Shown here: piece by piece, positions 1 to 9,273 of the stretch
How the letters are laid out: each line of letters begins with the position of its first letter
Position numbering within the stretch: position 1 is the stretch's first letter
NCBI RefSeq assembly: GCF_018688315.1
Contig: NZ_CP061315.1
Location: 806,001 to 870,000, forward strand
Origin: Polynucleobacter sp. AP-Kolm-20A-A1
GTDB taxonomy: Bacteria; Pseudomonadota; Gammaproteobacteria; Burkholderiales; Burkholderiaceae
Reading direction: 5' to 3'
Length of the DNA: 64,000 nt
Translations under genes and position numbers: made by a program
Notes under the pieces: generated by a model
Databases searched by the model: none
Seen by the model: only the letters and a program-made list of their open reading frames with translations
What the model was told of the DNA's origin: nothing

Positions 1-19
1 CTTAGTTTTCTAAACTAAG
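1..19 (+). promoter_or_regulatory. Perfect hairpin just upstream of pheS
   Basis: An 8-bp perfect inverted repeat, CTTAGTTT and AAACTAAG, encloses a 3-nt loop. It ends 5 nt before the pheS ATG. No T-run follows, so it does not look like an ordinary terminator. It sits where a ribosome binding site would be expected, and could be an rplT-pheS processing or translational-control element. The window edge hides the upstream context. Confidence 0.4.
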
Positions 20-24
20 CTGCA

Positions 25-1071
25 ATGGTTTCTCTCGACCACATTGTCGAGGATGCTAAACGTGATTTCCTCGGAGCTGCCGACGCGGCAGCTCTAGAGG
101 ACGCGAAAGCCAAGTATCTCGGTAAGTCAGGTGTTCTCACTGAGCGTTTAAAAGCGCTTGGTGGAATGTCGCCTGAGGAGCGCAAGAGTGCTGGCGCCCA
201 AATTAATCAAATCAAAACTCAAGTAGAAGCTGCACTACAAGAGCGTCGCCAAGCTTTGGCTGATGCCGTCCTCATGCAACGTCTTGCGGCGGAGTCTATT
301 GACGTTTCCTTGCCTGGCCGTGGTCAAGCGGTAGGTAGCTTGCATCCTGTGATGCGCACCTGGGAGCGTGTTGAAGAGATCTTCCGCTCCATTGGTTTTG
401 ATGTAGCAGATGGCCCTGAAATTGAAAGCGATTGGTTTAATTTCACCGCCTTAAATAGCCCTGAGAATCATCCTGCACGCTCAATGCAGGATACGTTTTA
501 TATTGATGGCAAAGATTCCAACGAGAAGCCTTTGCTATTGCGCACGCATACCAGTCCTATTCAGGTTCGTTATGCGAGCGAGCACGTAAAGAAATACGCT
601 CACGCTGATGTCATGCCGCCAATCAAAGTGATTGCGCCAGGCAGAACCTATCGTGTTGATAGCGACGCAACGCATTCACCAATGTTTCATCAGGTTGAAG
701 GTTTATGGATTGCCGAGAGTGTTTCATTTGCAGATCTTAAGGGTGTCTATACCGATTTCTTAAGAACCTTCTTTGAAACGAATGAGTTACAAGTTCGCTT
801 CCGTCCATCGTATTTCCCATTCACAGAGCCTTCTGCAGAAATTGATATGGCCTTTGGTAGCGGCAAGCTTGCCGGCCGTTGGTTGGAAATCTCTGGAGCA
901 GGGCAGGTTCATCCAAACGTTCTCCGTAATATGGGTATTGACCCAGAGCGCTATACCGGATTTGCCTTTGGGTCTGGTTTGGAGCGTTTAACCATGTTGC
1001 GTTACGGCGTAGATGATTTACGTCTCTTCTTTGAAAACGATTTACGTTTCTTAGCGCAGTTTCCTGCATAA
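25..1071 (+). CDS. pheS: Phenylalanine--tRNA ligase alpha subunit
   Basis: Catalytic subunit of the alpha2-beta2 enzyme that charges tRNA-Phe in the cytoplasm. At 348 residues it has the usual length. It has an N-terminal coiled-coil arm (about 1-90), then a class II synthetase core with motif 2 around GRTYR (206-210) and motif 3 GSGLERL (316-322). pheT follows after 33 nt, as expected for a co-transcribed pair. The start at 25 gives the family N-terminus, although the upstream ribosome binding site is weak and a hairpin abuts it. Confidence 0.97.
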   Translation: MVSLDHIVEDAKRDFLGAADAAALEDAKAKYLGKSGVLTERLKALGGMSPEERKSAGAQINQIKTQVEAALQERRQALADAVLMQRLAAESIDVSLPGRGQAVGSLHPVMRTWERVEEIFRSIGFDVADGPEIESDWFNFTALNSPENHPARSMQDTFYIDGKDSNEKPLLLRTHTSPIQVRYASEHVKKYAHADVMPPIKVIAPGRTYRVDSDATHSPMFHQVEGLWIAESVSFADLKGVYTDFLRTFFETNELQVRFRPSYFPFTEPSAEIDMAFGSGKLAGRWLEISGAGQVHPNVLRNMGIDPERYTGFAFGSGLERLTMLRYGVDDLRLFFENDLRFLAQFPA

Positions 1072-1104
1072 CAAATTATTTATTAAGAAATCTTAGATCG
1101 CGCT

Positions 1105-3561
1105 ATGCAATTTTCTGAATCTTGGCTCCGTCAGTATGTAAACCCATCGCTCGATAGCGATGCGCTTGGTCATGCAATGACAATGGCTGGCTTAGAAGTT
1201 GAAGAGCAGCATTCAGTTGCACCTGCATTTACCAAGATTGTGATTGCGCAGATTCTATCTGCAGAGCAACATCCTGATGCAGACCGTTTGCGTGTTTGTA
1301 AAGTAGACGCCGGTACAGGACAAGAATTGCAAATCGTATGCGGTGCTCCAAATGCGCGTGCCGGCATTAAGATTCCTTGTGCCATGGTTGGTGCTGAATT
1401 ACCTCCTGCTGAAGCGGGTGGCAAGCCTTTCATGATCAAGGTTGGCAAGCTGCGTGGCGTCGAGAGCCAAGGCATGCTCTGCTCTGGTCGTGAACTCGGC
1501 CTGGGCGATGATCACGAGGGCATTCTAGAGTTGCCTGCTGATGCACCTGTCGGAAAAGACATCCGCGAGTATCTTGATTTAGATGACCAGATATTTGTCA
1601 TCAAGCTAACTCCCAATAAAGCTGATTGCCTCTCATTAATGGGTATGGCTAGAGAAGTTTCTGCGATTACTGGTGCTGCACTGTGTGCGCCTAAGTGGAT
1701 TCCTCCAGCAGTATCAATTGAAGATAAGCGCAAAGTTACTGTAGAAAACAAAGAGCTTTGTGGACGTTTTGCGGGTCGTGTGATTCGTGGCGTAAACCCA
1801 CAGGCTAAAACGCCTGAATGGATCGTGCAACGTTTAGCGCGTGCAGGCCAAAGAAGTATTTCAGCAATGGTGGATCTTTCTAATTATGTGATGTTAGAAA
1901 TGGGTCAGCCTACTCACGTATTTGATATTGATAAGTTAAATGGCGATATCGCTGTTCGCTGGGCTAAAGCAGGTGAGACGCTTGAATTATTAAACGGTCA
2001 GACTGTAACCTTGCAGGGTCCCGATACAGCTGGCAAGCTACAAGACGCTGGCGTAGTTGCTGACCAATCAGGTCCAGTTGCACTTGCCGGCATTATGGGT
2101 GGCAACCACTGCGCTGTAACTGATGACACCAAGAATGTTTATGTTGAGGCGGCTTATTGGTTGCCTTCAGCCATCCAAGGACGTGCACGCCGTTTTAATT
2201 TCAGTACTGATGCTGCGCATCGCTTTGAGCGTGGCGTAGACCCACAAAACACCGTTAACTGCCTGGAATACCTCAGCGCTTTAATTATTGAGGTGTGCGG
2301 CGGCCAAGCGGGCCCTGTTGATGATCAAGTTTTAAATGTTCCAGAACGCAAGCCTGTCAAAATGCGTTTGGCAAGAGCAGAAAAAGTCATCGGCATTCCA
2401 CTAACAAGTGAAGTAGTAGCGGATGTATTTAAGCGTCTCGGTTTTGAATTCAAGCAAGAGGGCGACGCATTTATTGTTACCCCTCCAAGCTATCGCTTTG
2501 ATATTGAAATCGAAGAAGATTTAATTGAAGAAGTCGCACGTATGTACGGCTTTGAAAATATCCCAGATCAACCGCCAGTATCCTCATTAAAAATGAGTGC
2601 CAAAGCCGAAGCAAAGCGTGGCGTTCATTTGTTGCGTCAGCGTTTAGCGCTACAAGGCTATCAAGAGGCAGTGAACTTTGGTTTCACGGATATCGAAAGT
2701 GAAAAGCGTTTATCTGGCGCTACTGAAAAAGACATTATTGCGGTGCTAAACCCAATTGCTAGTCAATATGGCGTAATGCGTAGCAATCTTTGGGGTGGTT
2801 TGTTAAACAACCTCAAGGCCAATTTGAACCGCGGAGCAGGGCGTGTACGATTGTTTGAGACTGGTCGCGTATTTAAGCGTGATGTTAATGTCCAAGAAGA
2901 AGCTGGCAAAGTAGCAGGCTTTTCTCAACCGCAAAAGATTGGCGGTTTGGCTTACGGATCATTTGTGCCTGAGCAATGGGCTAACACTACAAGAGCGGTA
3001 GATTTCTTTGATGTGAAGGGTGATCTTGAGCGTGTATTGGACCCTCTACATTTTGTGACTGAAGCTGCTCAGCATCCAGCGCTGCATCCAGGCCGTTCAG
3101 CACAGGTTTTCTTAAAAGCCGGCAAAAACAATATTTCTATCGGCTGGATTGGTGAATTGCATCCTGGCCTGCAGCAAGCCTATGAGTTGCCACAAGCACC
3201 AGTGTTATTTGAGTTGGATTTAGAGCCAATTCGTGAGCTTGGATTGCCCGTGCCAGAGGAATTAAGTAAATTCCCCGCGGTGCAACGTGATTTGGCAGTA
3301 GTTGTAAAGCAAAGCGTTTCTGCGCAGTCATTATTAGATGCAATGGCAGCTAGCAAACAAAATTTTGTACGTGCAATTGAGCTTTTTGATGAATTTAAGC
3401 CAAAAGCAGGTTCGGCCAGCATGGCGGATGACGAGAAGAGCTTGGCTTTCCGAGTAACCCTCTTAAATCCACAAGAAACGCTACAAGATCCCCAAATTGA
3501 TGCAGTAATGGCTGCTTTATTGGGCGCCGTAGAGAAAAAGTGCGCAGCTCGTCTGCGCTAG
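1105..3561 (+). CDS. pheT: Phenylalanine--tRNA ligase beta subunit
   Basis: Beta subunit of phenylalanyl-tRNA synthetase, which binds tRNA and edits misacylated Tyr-tRNA-Phe. The 818 residues match the full bacterial form. It has an OB-fold tRNA-binding domain (about 40-155, with EQHPDADRLRVCKV), the B3/B4 editing domain, the B5 domain and inactive synthetase-like core, and a C-terminal ferredoxin-fold anticodon-binding domain (about 720-818, starting near FPAVQRDLAVVV). It lies 33 nt after pheS and 49 nt before ihfA, the conserved proteobacterial order. Confidence 0.97.
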   Translation: MQFSESWLRQYVNPSLDSDALGHAMTMAGLEVEEQHSVAPAFTKIVIAQILSAEQHPDADRLRVCKVDAGTGQELQIVCGAPNARAGIKIPCAMVGAELPPAEAGGKPFMIKVGKLRGVESQGMLCSGRELGLGDDHEGILELPADAPVGKDIREYLDLDDQIFVIKLTPNKADCLSLMGMAREVSAITGAALCAPKWIPPAVSIEDKRKVTVENKELCGRFAGRVIRGVNPQAKTPEWIVQRLARAGQRSISAMVDLSNYVMLEMGQPTHVFDIDKLNGDIAVRWAKAGETLELLNGQTVTLQGPDTAGKLQDAGVVADQSGPVALAGIMGGNHCAVTDDTKNVYVEAAYWLPSAIQGRARRFNFSTDAAHRFERGVDPQNTVNCLEYLSALIIEVCGGQAGPVDDQVLNVPERKPVKMRLARAEKVIGIPLTSEVVADVFKRLGFEFKQEGDAFIVTPPSYRFDIEIEEDLIEEVARMYGFENIPDQPPVSSLKMSAKAEAKRGVHLLRQRLALQGYQEAVNFGFTDIESEKRLSGATEKDIIAVLNPIASQYGVMRSNLWGGLLNNLKANLNRGAGRVRLFETGRVFKRDVNVQEEAGKVAGFSQPQKIGGLAYGSFVPEQWANTTRAVDFFDVKGDLERVLDPLHFVTEAAQHPALHPGRSAQVFLKAGKNNISIGWIGELHPGLQQAYELPQAPVLFELDLEPIRELGLPVPEELSKFPAVQRDLAVVVKQSVSAQSLLDAMAASKQNFVRAIELFDEFKPKAGSASMADDEKSLAFRVTLLNPQETLQDPQIDAVMAALLGAVEKKCAARLR

Positions 3562-3610
3562 GTTTAGTATTACTTATAAATCAAATAAATAGTTACCAAA
3601 GAGACTAGCA

Positions 3611-3934
3611 ATGACTGAATTGATCTCCAACGATACCGTTACCAAAAATGAGCTTTCTGAAGCGCTTTTTGATCAGGTTGGTTTAAATAAGCGTGAAGCA
3701 AAAGATATGATCGATGCGTTTTTTGATCGCATTGGCCAGTCACTTGAAACCGGTGTTGAAGTCAAGATCTCAGGCTTTGGTAATTTTCAGTTGCGCAATA
3801 AATCGGCCCGTCCTGGCCGCAATCCAAAAACAGGTCAGATGATTCCGATTGCTGCAAGACGTGTAGTGACTTTTCATGCAAGTCAAAAGCTTAAAGATGT
3901 AGTGGAGTCACATGCTCGAGAAAACCGAGTTTGA
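3611..3934 (+). CDS. ihfA: Integration host factor alpha subunit
   Basis: DNA-bending nucleoid protein of the HU/IHF family that works as a heterodimer with IHF beta. The 107 residues carry the signature [20 protein letters not shown], whose PGRNPKTG part is the beta-ribbon arm with the intercalating proline. Position directly after pheT separates IHF alpha from HU. The next gene starts 23 nt before its stop in another frame, which suggests translational coupling. Confidence 0.96.
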   Translation: MTELISNDTVTKNELSEALFDQVGLNKREAKDMIDAFFDRIGQSLETGVEVKISGFGNFQLRNKSARPGRNPKTGQMIPIAARRVVTFHASQKLKDVVESHARENRV

Positions 3935-4262
3935 TGCAAGCTCGGCACTACCGAGCTCTCAACTTCCCCCTATACCTGCTAAACGCTACTTCACTATTGG
4001 TGAAGTAGCTGATCTTTGTGGCGTGCGTTCACACGTATTGCGCTACTGGGAGCAAGAGTTTTCCCAGTTAAGTCCGCAAAAACGCCGTGGCAATCGTCGC
4101 TACTATCAACATCATGAAGTGGTGTTGATTCGCAAAATTCGAGCGCTCTTATATGAAGAGGGCTTCACCATCAGCGGTGCACGTAACCGTCTTGATGAGG
4201 TGCGCGGAGAGCTCCGCCTACGCGATGAATTGCTAGCAGTTCTGCAAATTCTCACTAAATAG
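3912..4262 (+). CDS. MerR-family transcriptional regulator
   Basis: Small MerR-type DNA-binding protein of 116 residues. A winged helix-turn-helix covers roughly residues 25-95 ([20 protein letters not shown], then RRGNRRYY and a second helix pair). There is no long C-terminal effector domain and no metal-binding cysteine pair, so the ligand is unknown. It overlaps ihfA by 23 nt and precedes tRNA-Pro, the usual beta/gammaproteobacterial arrangement. The target genes cannot be read from the sequence. Confidence 0.92.
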   Translation: MLEKTEFDASSALPSSQLPPIPAKRYFTIGEVADLCGVRSHVLRYWEQEFSQLSPQKRRGNRRYYQHHEVVLIRKIRALLYEEGFTISGARNRLDEVRGELRLRDELLAVLQILTK

Positions 4263-4287
4263 TTACTGATACAATTTTGTCTTTCGT

Positions 4288-4364
<77 letters not shown>

Positions 4365-4403
4365 TTTCTCTCCCGTGTCTTGTTTAGTGGTTTAATTTAT
4401 TCC

Positions 4404-4826
4404 ATGACAAACACAACCAATCCTACAAATCCTGATCGTGAACCAACCAGTTTCTTTGGTCTCAACATTCCTTTTCTTGATCATTTGGGCGTAGTCCCAG
4501 AGATGGCAGAAGGGGGTAAGTCCCGCATCAGTTTGGACTTAAAGCCCGAGTTCACCAATAGTTTTCAGGTGGCCCATGGTGGTCTGATTATGACCTTGCT
4601 GGATTTTGCGATGGCTGCAGCAGCTCGTAGCTCCTTTAACCATCCTTTGGGCGCCATCACTATTGATATGACCACCAGCTTTTTACGCACTAGCGTCGGA
4701 AAAATCGTCGTCGAAGGCAGGGTGCTGAAGGCTGGTAAGTCTATTAATTACTGCGAAGCAGTTGTTTTAAGTGAGTCCGGCGAGATAACCGCCAAATCCA
4801 GCGGTACATTCATGCTGAGAAAGTAA
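4404..4826 (+). CDS. PaaI-type hotdog-fold thioesterase
   Basis: Probable acyl-CoA thioesterase of the PaaI/YbgC-like hotdog superfamily, 140 residues. The motif VAHGGLIMTLLDFAMAAAA contains the HGG turn and the acidic residue on the central helix used for thioester hydrolysis. The start at 4404 is chosen because the open frame upstream runs into tRNA-Pro. The substrate is unknown. It is followed by an AT-rich spacer before the H-NS-like gene. Confidence 0.88.
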   Translation: MTNTTNPTNPDREPTSFFGLNIPFLDHLGVVPEMAEGGKSRISLDLKPEFTNSFQVAHGGLIMTLLDFAMAAAARSSFNHPLGAITIDMTTSFLRTSVGKIVVEGRVLKAGKSINYCEAVVLSESGEITAKSSGTFMLRK

Positions 4827-4831
4827 TAAGT

Positions 4832-4958
4832 AGGATTATTGATATTAATCTTTATAATTATTATCAATATTAATCCGGATCAGTTGATTTTCCCTTAATA
4901 AATAAAGGTTATTGCTTCCAATTATTGATATTGTTTAATAATCCGTCTTATATATAAT
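4832..4958 (+). promoter_or_regulatory. AT-rich upstream region and promoter of the H-NS-like gene
   Basis: This spacer is far more AT-rich than its surroundings. ATTATTGATATT occurs twice (about 4834 and 4921), with inverted copies between (TATCAATATTAAT). A promoter-like pair TTGTTT (4931-4936) and TATAAT (4953-4958), 16 bp apart, precedes the start by about 60 bp. AT-rich repeats at an H-NS-type gene suggest autoregulation, but this is inference. Confidence 0.6.
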
Positions 4959-5016
4959 GTGAGTTAATAGTTTTAATGAAACTATCCCATATAAACCATT
5001 ATTCGGAGAAAAATAC

Positions 5017-5298
5017 ATGCCTTCTTATAAGGAGCTATTAGCCCAACGCGAGCAGTTGGATAAACAAATTAAAGAGGCGATAGCGCTTGAAAAGGCTGAT
5101 GGCATTGCCAAGGCAAAGCTCATCATTGAGCAATACGGCTTGTCGGCCTCTGACTTATTTAGTCGTAAGGCAGGAAAGAGTGCCGGTGGCAAGGTAGCCC
5201 CAAAGTACCGTAATTCATCTACAGGCGAGACCTGGACTGGTCGTGGTAAGGCCCCTAAGTGGATTGATGGCAAGGATCGCAGCGCTTATCTTATCTAA
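5017..5298 (+). CDS. H-NS-family nucleoid-associated protein
   Basis: Small DNA-binding protein of 93 residues. An N-terminal oligomerisation coiled coil (about 1-50) is followed by a basic linker and the DNA-binding motif GETWTGRGKAPKWI (about 70-83). This is the minor-groove TGRGxxPxW signature of the H-NS/BpH3 family. Such proteins silence AT-rich DNA. Its own upstream region is AT-rich with repeats, and a strong terminator follows, so it is probably a single-gene unit. Confidence 0.93.
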   Translation: MPSYKELLAQREQLDKQIKEAIALEKADGIAKAKLIIEQYGLSASDLFSRKAGKSAGGKVAPKYRNSSTGETWTGRGKAPKWIDGKDRSAYLI

Positions 5299-5322
5299 GC
5301 CATTGAATTAATTAAATTATTT

Positions 5323-5349
5323 AAAAGGCCGCTCAATGCGGCCTTTTTC
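5323..5349 (+). terminator. Rho-independent terminator after the H-NS-like gene
   Basis: Perfect 9-bp stem AAAGGCCGC/GCGGCCTTT with loop TCAAT, followed by a T-run. The A/T flanks make it usable from both strands. It also lies just past the end of the minus-strand regulator gene (5372). Confidence 0.92.
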
Positions 5350-5371
5350 TTGCTTCACCGCTTTGCGGGAT

Positions 5372-6070
5372 TTAGATACATTTTCTGGATAGCGCCTCTA
5401 CGAAGAGGGCTTCAAGCATCTCATGACGGCTACCGTCCGCCCAAACGCCATTTGATTCCGGGATAGTCGCTGGATAAGCAATGATGAGGGGGTTTAGCTC
5501 AATAAGGCCATTCTCAAGCTCTTCTTTTATGCACTCTGTTAAAGGGGTGCGGCTGCCGTGATTCTCGTCTGCCAGGGCAACAACCCCTGGGTGAAGCTTG
5601 ATAAAACCTTCATCTACTAGAATAGGAATCCTCTGCGTGTCCTTGTTTTTACTCAAATAATGGATTAAATGGACCTGCTCAACTGGAGGTATCAAGGCAT
5701 CCAAAAAGATGAGGTCGGGAGCCAATGAAACCGCCTTCATCAGACCCTCTAGACTGTCCACAGCAACCTCCATATCCACTTTTAGCTGCCAATCGGCAAT
5801 GGATTCTAGTAATTCTTGTCCATTTTCACTGCGCCTAAATATCCCCACTGCAATACAGCTTTGAGTAGTTTTCTGGCGCATTGCGCGTTTTCTTCTTTGG
5901 AGCTGTTGATCTAGGGAGCTGGCCAATATCCGCCTGTGGCCACCTCGGGTCTTCCAGGCAATTAATTCACCTAACTCCACCATCTTCTGGACGGTTCCAA
6001 GCGAGACCTGCAATACCTTGGCGCTCTGTCTGGTGCTGAGATATTCCATTTCTGGGGTAATTGATTTCAT
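5372..6070 (-). CDS. HTH (excisionase-like) regulator with receiver-like C-terminal domain
   Basis: Protein of 232 residues. Residues 8-55 form an excisionase/MerR-like HTH (STRQSAKVLQVSLGTVQKMV, then TRGGHRR). Residues about 72-175 resemble a response-regulator receiver, with DLIFLDALIPP placing Asp124 at the phospho-acceptor position. The usual acidic pair and the switch Thr/Lys are not clear, so it may be a pseudo-receiver. No kinase lies beside it. It is transcribed divergently from sucA across about 300 bp and could act on that promoter, which is inference. Confidence 0.75.
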   Translation of the reverse strand: MKSITPEMEYLSTRQSAKVLQVSLGTVQKMVELGELIAWKTRGGHRRILASSLDQQLQRRKRAMRQKTTQSCIAVGIFRRSENGQELLESIADWQLKVDMEVAVDSLEGLMKAVSLAPDLIFLDALIPPVEQVHLIHYLSKNKDTQRIPILVDEGFIKLHPGVVALADENHGSRTPLTECIKEELENGLIELNPLIIAYPATIPESNGVWADGSRHEMLEALFVEALSRKCI

Positions 6071-6369
6071 ATTTCCCTTAATTTCATTAATTCAATTGAA
6101 GATTTAGAGAATAAAAATCAATCCACAGCAAATCTGTCAGTAATCCTTGAAAGCGGGGTAGGAAAATTCTTATTCAATTGCGTTTCTAGGGAAATACCCC
6201 CAAAACCCTTTAAATCAGGGAAAGCCCTTTATATATCAATGGTCATTCGTGTTAAATTACTGTCGTAGTACCGGTATTTGCACAGATCAATTCGTGAAGC
6301 GGTATAGCCGTAGAGCGGATGGTTTTAACCACAGTTTTTAATCGGGAAACCCGATGAAAGGTGAGCATC
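6071..6369 (+). promoter_or_regulatory. Intergenic region and structured 5' leader of sucA
   Basis: No gene is seen in this 299-bp spacer. The part next to the regulator is AT-rich. From about 6265 the sequence becomes hairpin-rich: CGG-TATAG-CCG (6300-6310), GGTT-TT-AACC (6321-6330) and a perfect ATCGGG-AAA-CCCGAT (6341-6355). The last is immediately followed by the ribosome binding site GAAAGGTGAG. A conserved sucA RNA leader motif is known in Burkholderiales. Position and layout fit it, but I could not align it. Confidence 0.5.
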
Positions 6370-9225
6370 ATGATGCAGGATCAAAGAGATAACTCCTATC
6401 TCTTCGGCGGAAACGCCCCCTACGTAGAGGAACTCTACGAATCCTACTTGCACGATCCAGCTTCCGTAGCTGATCATTGGCGAGATTATTTCGATAACGT
6501 GAAACAGGTTCCAGCGGTTGACGGTTCATCTCGAACTGATATTGCCCACGGACCAATTGTTGCTTCATTTGCTGAGCGCGCTAAGCAAGGTCCTATCAGA
6601 ACGATTTCTGATTCGGCTGACTCGGAGATGGGCCGCAAACGCGTTGCTGTTCAGCAGTTAATTGCCGCGTATCGTAACGTTGGCAATCGCTGGGCAAACT
6701 TAGATCCATTAAAGCGGACAGAGCGCCAGGACATTCCTGAGTTAGATCCCGCTTTCTATGGCTTTACAGATGGCGATATGGATATCGTCTTCAATACAAG
6801 TAATACATTCTTCGGTAGAAACGAAATGTCTTTGCGCGATTTGCTCCAAGCATTGCGCGAAACCTACTGCGGCACGATTGGTGTCGAGTTCATGTTTATT
6901 GCCGACCAGAAGATTAAGAAGTGGTGGCAGGAGAAGTTAGAGTCTATTCGTTCAACTCCACAATTTAATGTGGATGAGAAGCGTCAAATCTTGGATCGCG
7001 TTACTGCCGCAGAAGGCCTTGAGCGTTACCTCCAGGCTAAATATGTTGGTCAAAAGCGTTTCTCTCTCGAGGGTGGTGAAAGCTTCATCGCCTGTATGGA
7101 TGAGTTGATTCGTGACTCTGGCAACAAAGGTATTCAAGAGATCGTGATTGGCATGGCCCACCGTGGTCGTCTCAACGTGTTGGTAAACACTTTGGGCAAG
7201 ATGCCTAAAGACTTGTTTGCTGAGTTTGAGCACAAGGGCCCAGAAACATTGCCAGCCGGTGACGTTAAATATCACCAAGGTTTCTCAAGCGATATTTCTA
7301 CCCCTGGCGGTCCGGTTCACTTGTCACTGGCATTTAACCCATCCCATTTAGAAATCGTGAACCCAGTAGTTGAAGGTTCTGCACGTGCTCGTATGGAGCG
7401 TCGTGGCGATATGTTGGGTGAGCAGGTCATGCCAGTTTTGGTTCACGGCGATGCTGCGATTGCAGGTCAAGGCGTGATGCAAGAAACATTGGCAATGTCA
7501 GAAGTTCGTGGTTATTCCACGGGCGGCACAATGCACATTGTGATTAATAACCAAATTGGTTTCACAACATCTGATCCACGCGATTTACGTTCAAGCTTGT
7601 ATTGCACGGACATCATGAAGATTGTGGATGCGCCGGTATTGCATGTGAACGGCGATGATCCAGAAGCTGTTGTATTGGCAACGAAGTTGGCTGTTGAGTT
7701 CCGCATGAAGTTTCATAAGGACGTTGCGGTTGACATCATCTGCTTCCGTAAATTGGGCCACAACGAGCAAGATACGCCTGCAATGACTCAGCCTTTGATG
7801 TACAAGATCATTGCTGCGCATCCTGGCACACGTAAGCTCTACGCAGACAAGTTAGAGACTCAAGGTGTATTGCCTGCTGGTACTGGCGACCTGATGGTCA
7901 AAGAGTACCGTGCTGCGATGGACGAAGGCAAACAAACTTCTGATCCAGTATTGAGCAACTTCAAAGGTAAGTTCGCGGTAGATTGGTCACCATTCTTAAA
8001 TAAGAAGTGGACCGATGAAGCGGATACAGCGATTCCATTAACTGAGTGGAAGCGCTTGGCTGAAAAGATCTCAACTATTCCTGAGGGCTTTAAAGCCCAT
8101 CCATTAGTTGCCAAGGTCTACAACGACCGTGCTGCTATGGGTCGCGGTGAGGCCAATGTTGACTGGGGTATGGGTGAGCACATGGCTTTCGCATCCTTGG
8201 TTGCAAGTGGCTACCCAGTACGCCTATCTGGTGAAGATAGCGGACGCGGTACCTTTACTCACCGTCACGCGGTATTGCATGAGCAAAATCGTGAGAAGTG
8301 GGACACCGGCACTTACATTGCGCTTCAGCACGTTACTAAAGATCAAGCGCCGTTTGTGGTGATTGACTCGATTCTTTCTGAAGAGGCTGTACTTGGTTTT
8401 GAATACGGCTATGCCGCAGCTGAACCAAACACCTTGACTATTTGGGAAGCTCAGTTCGGCGACTTCGCAAACGGTGCACAAGTGGTTATTGACCAGTTTA
8501 TCGCTTCCGGTGAAGTGAAGTGGGGTCGTGCAAACGGCTTGGTCATGATGTTGCCGCACGGTTACGAAGGTCAAGGCCCAGAGCATTCTTCTGCACGTCT
8601 TGAGCGCTTTATGCAGTTGTGTGCTGATACCAATATGCAGGTGATTCAGCCAACTACAGCAGCGCAAATCTTCCACGTGTTGCGTCGTCAAATGATTCGT
8701 CAGTTCCGCAAGCCGCTGATCTTGATGACACCAAAATCATTGCTGCGTAATAAAGAAGCTGCATCACCTTTATCTGAATTTACAAAAGGTGGCTTCCAAA
8801 CTGTGATCGGTGAGCGTGATGAGTCTATCGACGCCAAACAGGTTACCCGTTTGGTCATGTGTTCTGGCAAGGTCTATTACGACTTGGTTAAACAGCGTGC
8901 CGAGAAGAAGATTGGTGATGTCGCCATCATTCGCTTGGAGCAGCTCTATCCATTCCCGCATAAAGCATTGACTGCTGAGATGAAGAAGTATCCTAAGTTG
9001 GAAGACGTGGTGTGGTGTCAGGATGAGCCACAAAACCAGGGTGCTTGGTTCTTTGTACAGCACAACATCTTGGAAAACATGTCTGATGGCATGAAGTTGG
9101 GTTATGCGGGCCGTCCTGCATCAGCTTCACCAGCTTGTGGTTATGCCCATCTCCACCAAGAACAGCAGAAGTCATTGCTGAATGCGGCATTTGCCAAATT
9201 AAAAGGTTACGTGATCACGAAATAA
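6370..9225 (+). CDS. sucA: 2-oxoglutarate dehydrogenase E1 component
   Basis: Thiamine-diphosphate decarboxylase (E1o) of the TCA-cycle 2-oxoglutarate dehydrogenase complex, about 951 residues. It has the short N-terminal E2-binding segment (YLFGGNAPYVEELYESYL), the ThDP/Mg motif starting at HGDAAIAGQG and ending at NNQIGFTT, the transketolase-like pyrimidine domain (GEDSGRGTFTHRHAVLHEQ) and the C-terminal domain. A GTG at 6361 is in frame but lies inside the ribosome binding site, so ATG 6370 is preferred. odhB and lpdA follow. Confidence 0.97.
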   Translation: MMQDQRDNSYLFGGNAPYVEELYESYLHDPASVADHWRDYFDNVKQVPAVDGSSRTDIAHGPIVASFAERAKQGPIRTISDSADSEMGRKRVAVQQLIAAYRNVGNRWANLDPLKRTERQDIPELDPAFYGFTDGDMDIVFNTSNTFFGRNEMSLRDLLQALRETYCGTIGVEFMFIADQKIKKWWQEKLESIRSTPQFNVDEKRQILDRVTAAEGLERYLQAKYVGQKRFSLEGGESFIACMDELIRDSGNKGIQEIVIGMAHRGRLNVLVNTLGKMPKDLFAEFEHKGPETLPAGDVKYHQGFSSDISTPGGPVHLSLAFNPSHLEIVNPVVEGSARARMERRGDMLGEQVMPVLVHGDAAIAGQGVMQETLAMSEVRGYSTGGTMHIVINNQIGFTTSDPRDLRSSLYCTDIMKIVDAPVLHVNGDDPEAVVLATKLAVEFRMKFHKDVAVDIICFRKLGHNEQDTPAMTQPLMYKIIAAHPGTRKLYADKLETQGVLPAGTGDLMVKEYRAAMDEGKQTSDPVLSNFKGKFAVDWSPFLNKKWTDEADTAIPLTEWKRLAEKISTIPEGFKAHPLVAKVYNDRAAMGRGEANVDWGMGEHMAFASLVASGYPVRLSGEDSGRGTFTHRHAVLHEQNREKWDTGTYIALQHVTKDQAPFVVIDSILSEEAVLGFEYGYAAAEPNTLTIWEAQFGDFANGAQVVIDQFIASGEVKWGRANGLVMMLPHGYEGQGPEHSSARLERFMQLCADTNMQVIQPTTAAQIFHVLRRQMIRQFRKPLILMTPKSLLRNKEAASPLSEFTKGGFQTVIGERDESIDAKQVTRLVMCSGKVYYDLVKQRAEKKIGDVAIIRLEQLYPFPHKALTAEMKKYPKLEDVVWCQDEPQNQGAWFFVQHNILENMSDGMKLGYAGRPASASPACGYAHLHQEQQKSLLNAAFAKLKGYVITK

Positions 9226-9273
9226 TCGTCTTCATAACTCAACATACACACATACATATAAACAGGATTAATC

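Noticed and set aside
8224-8691. Antisense open frame of 155 codons inside sucA
   Set aside because: It lies wholly within a highly conserved gene, has no recognisable protein features and no ribosome binding site.
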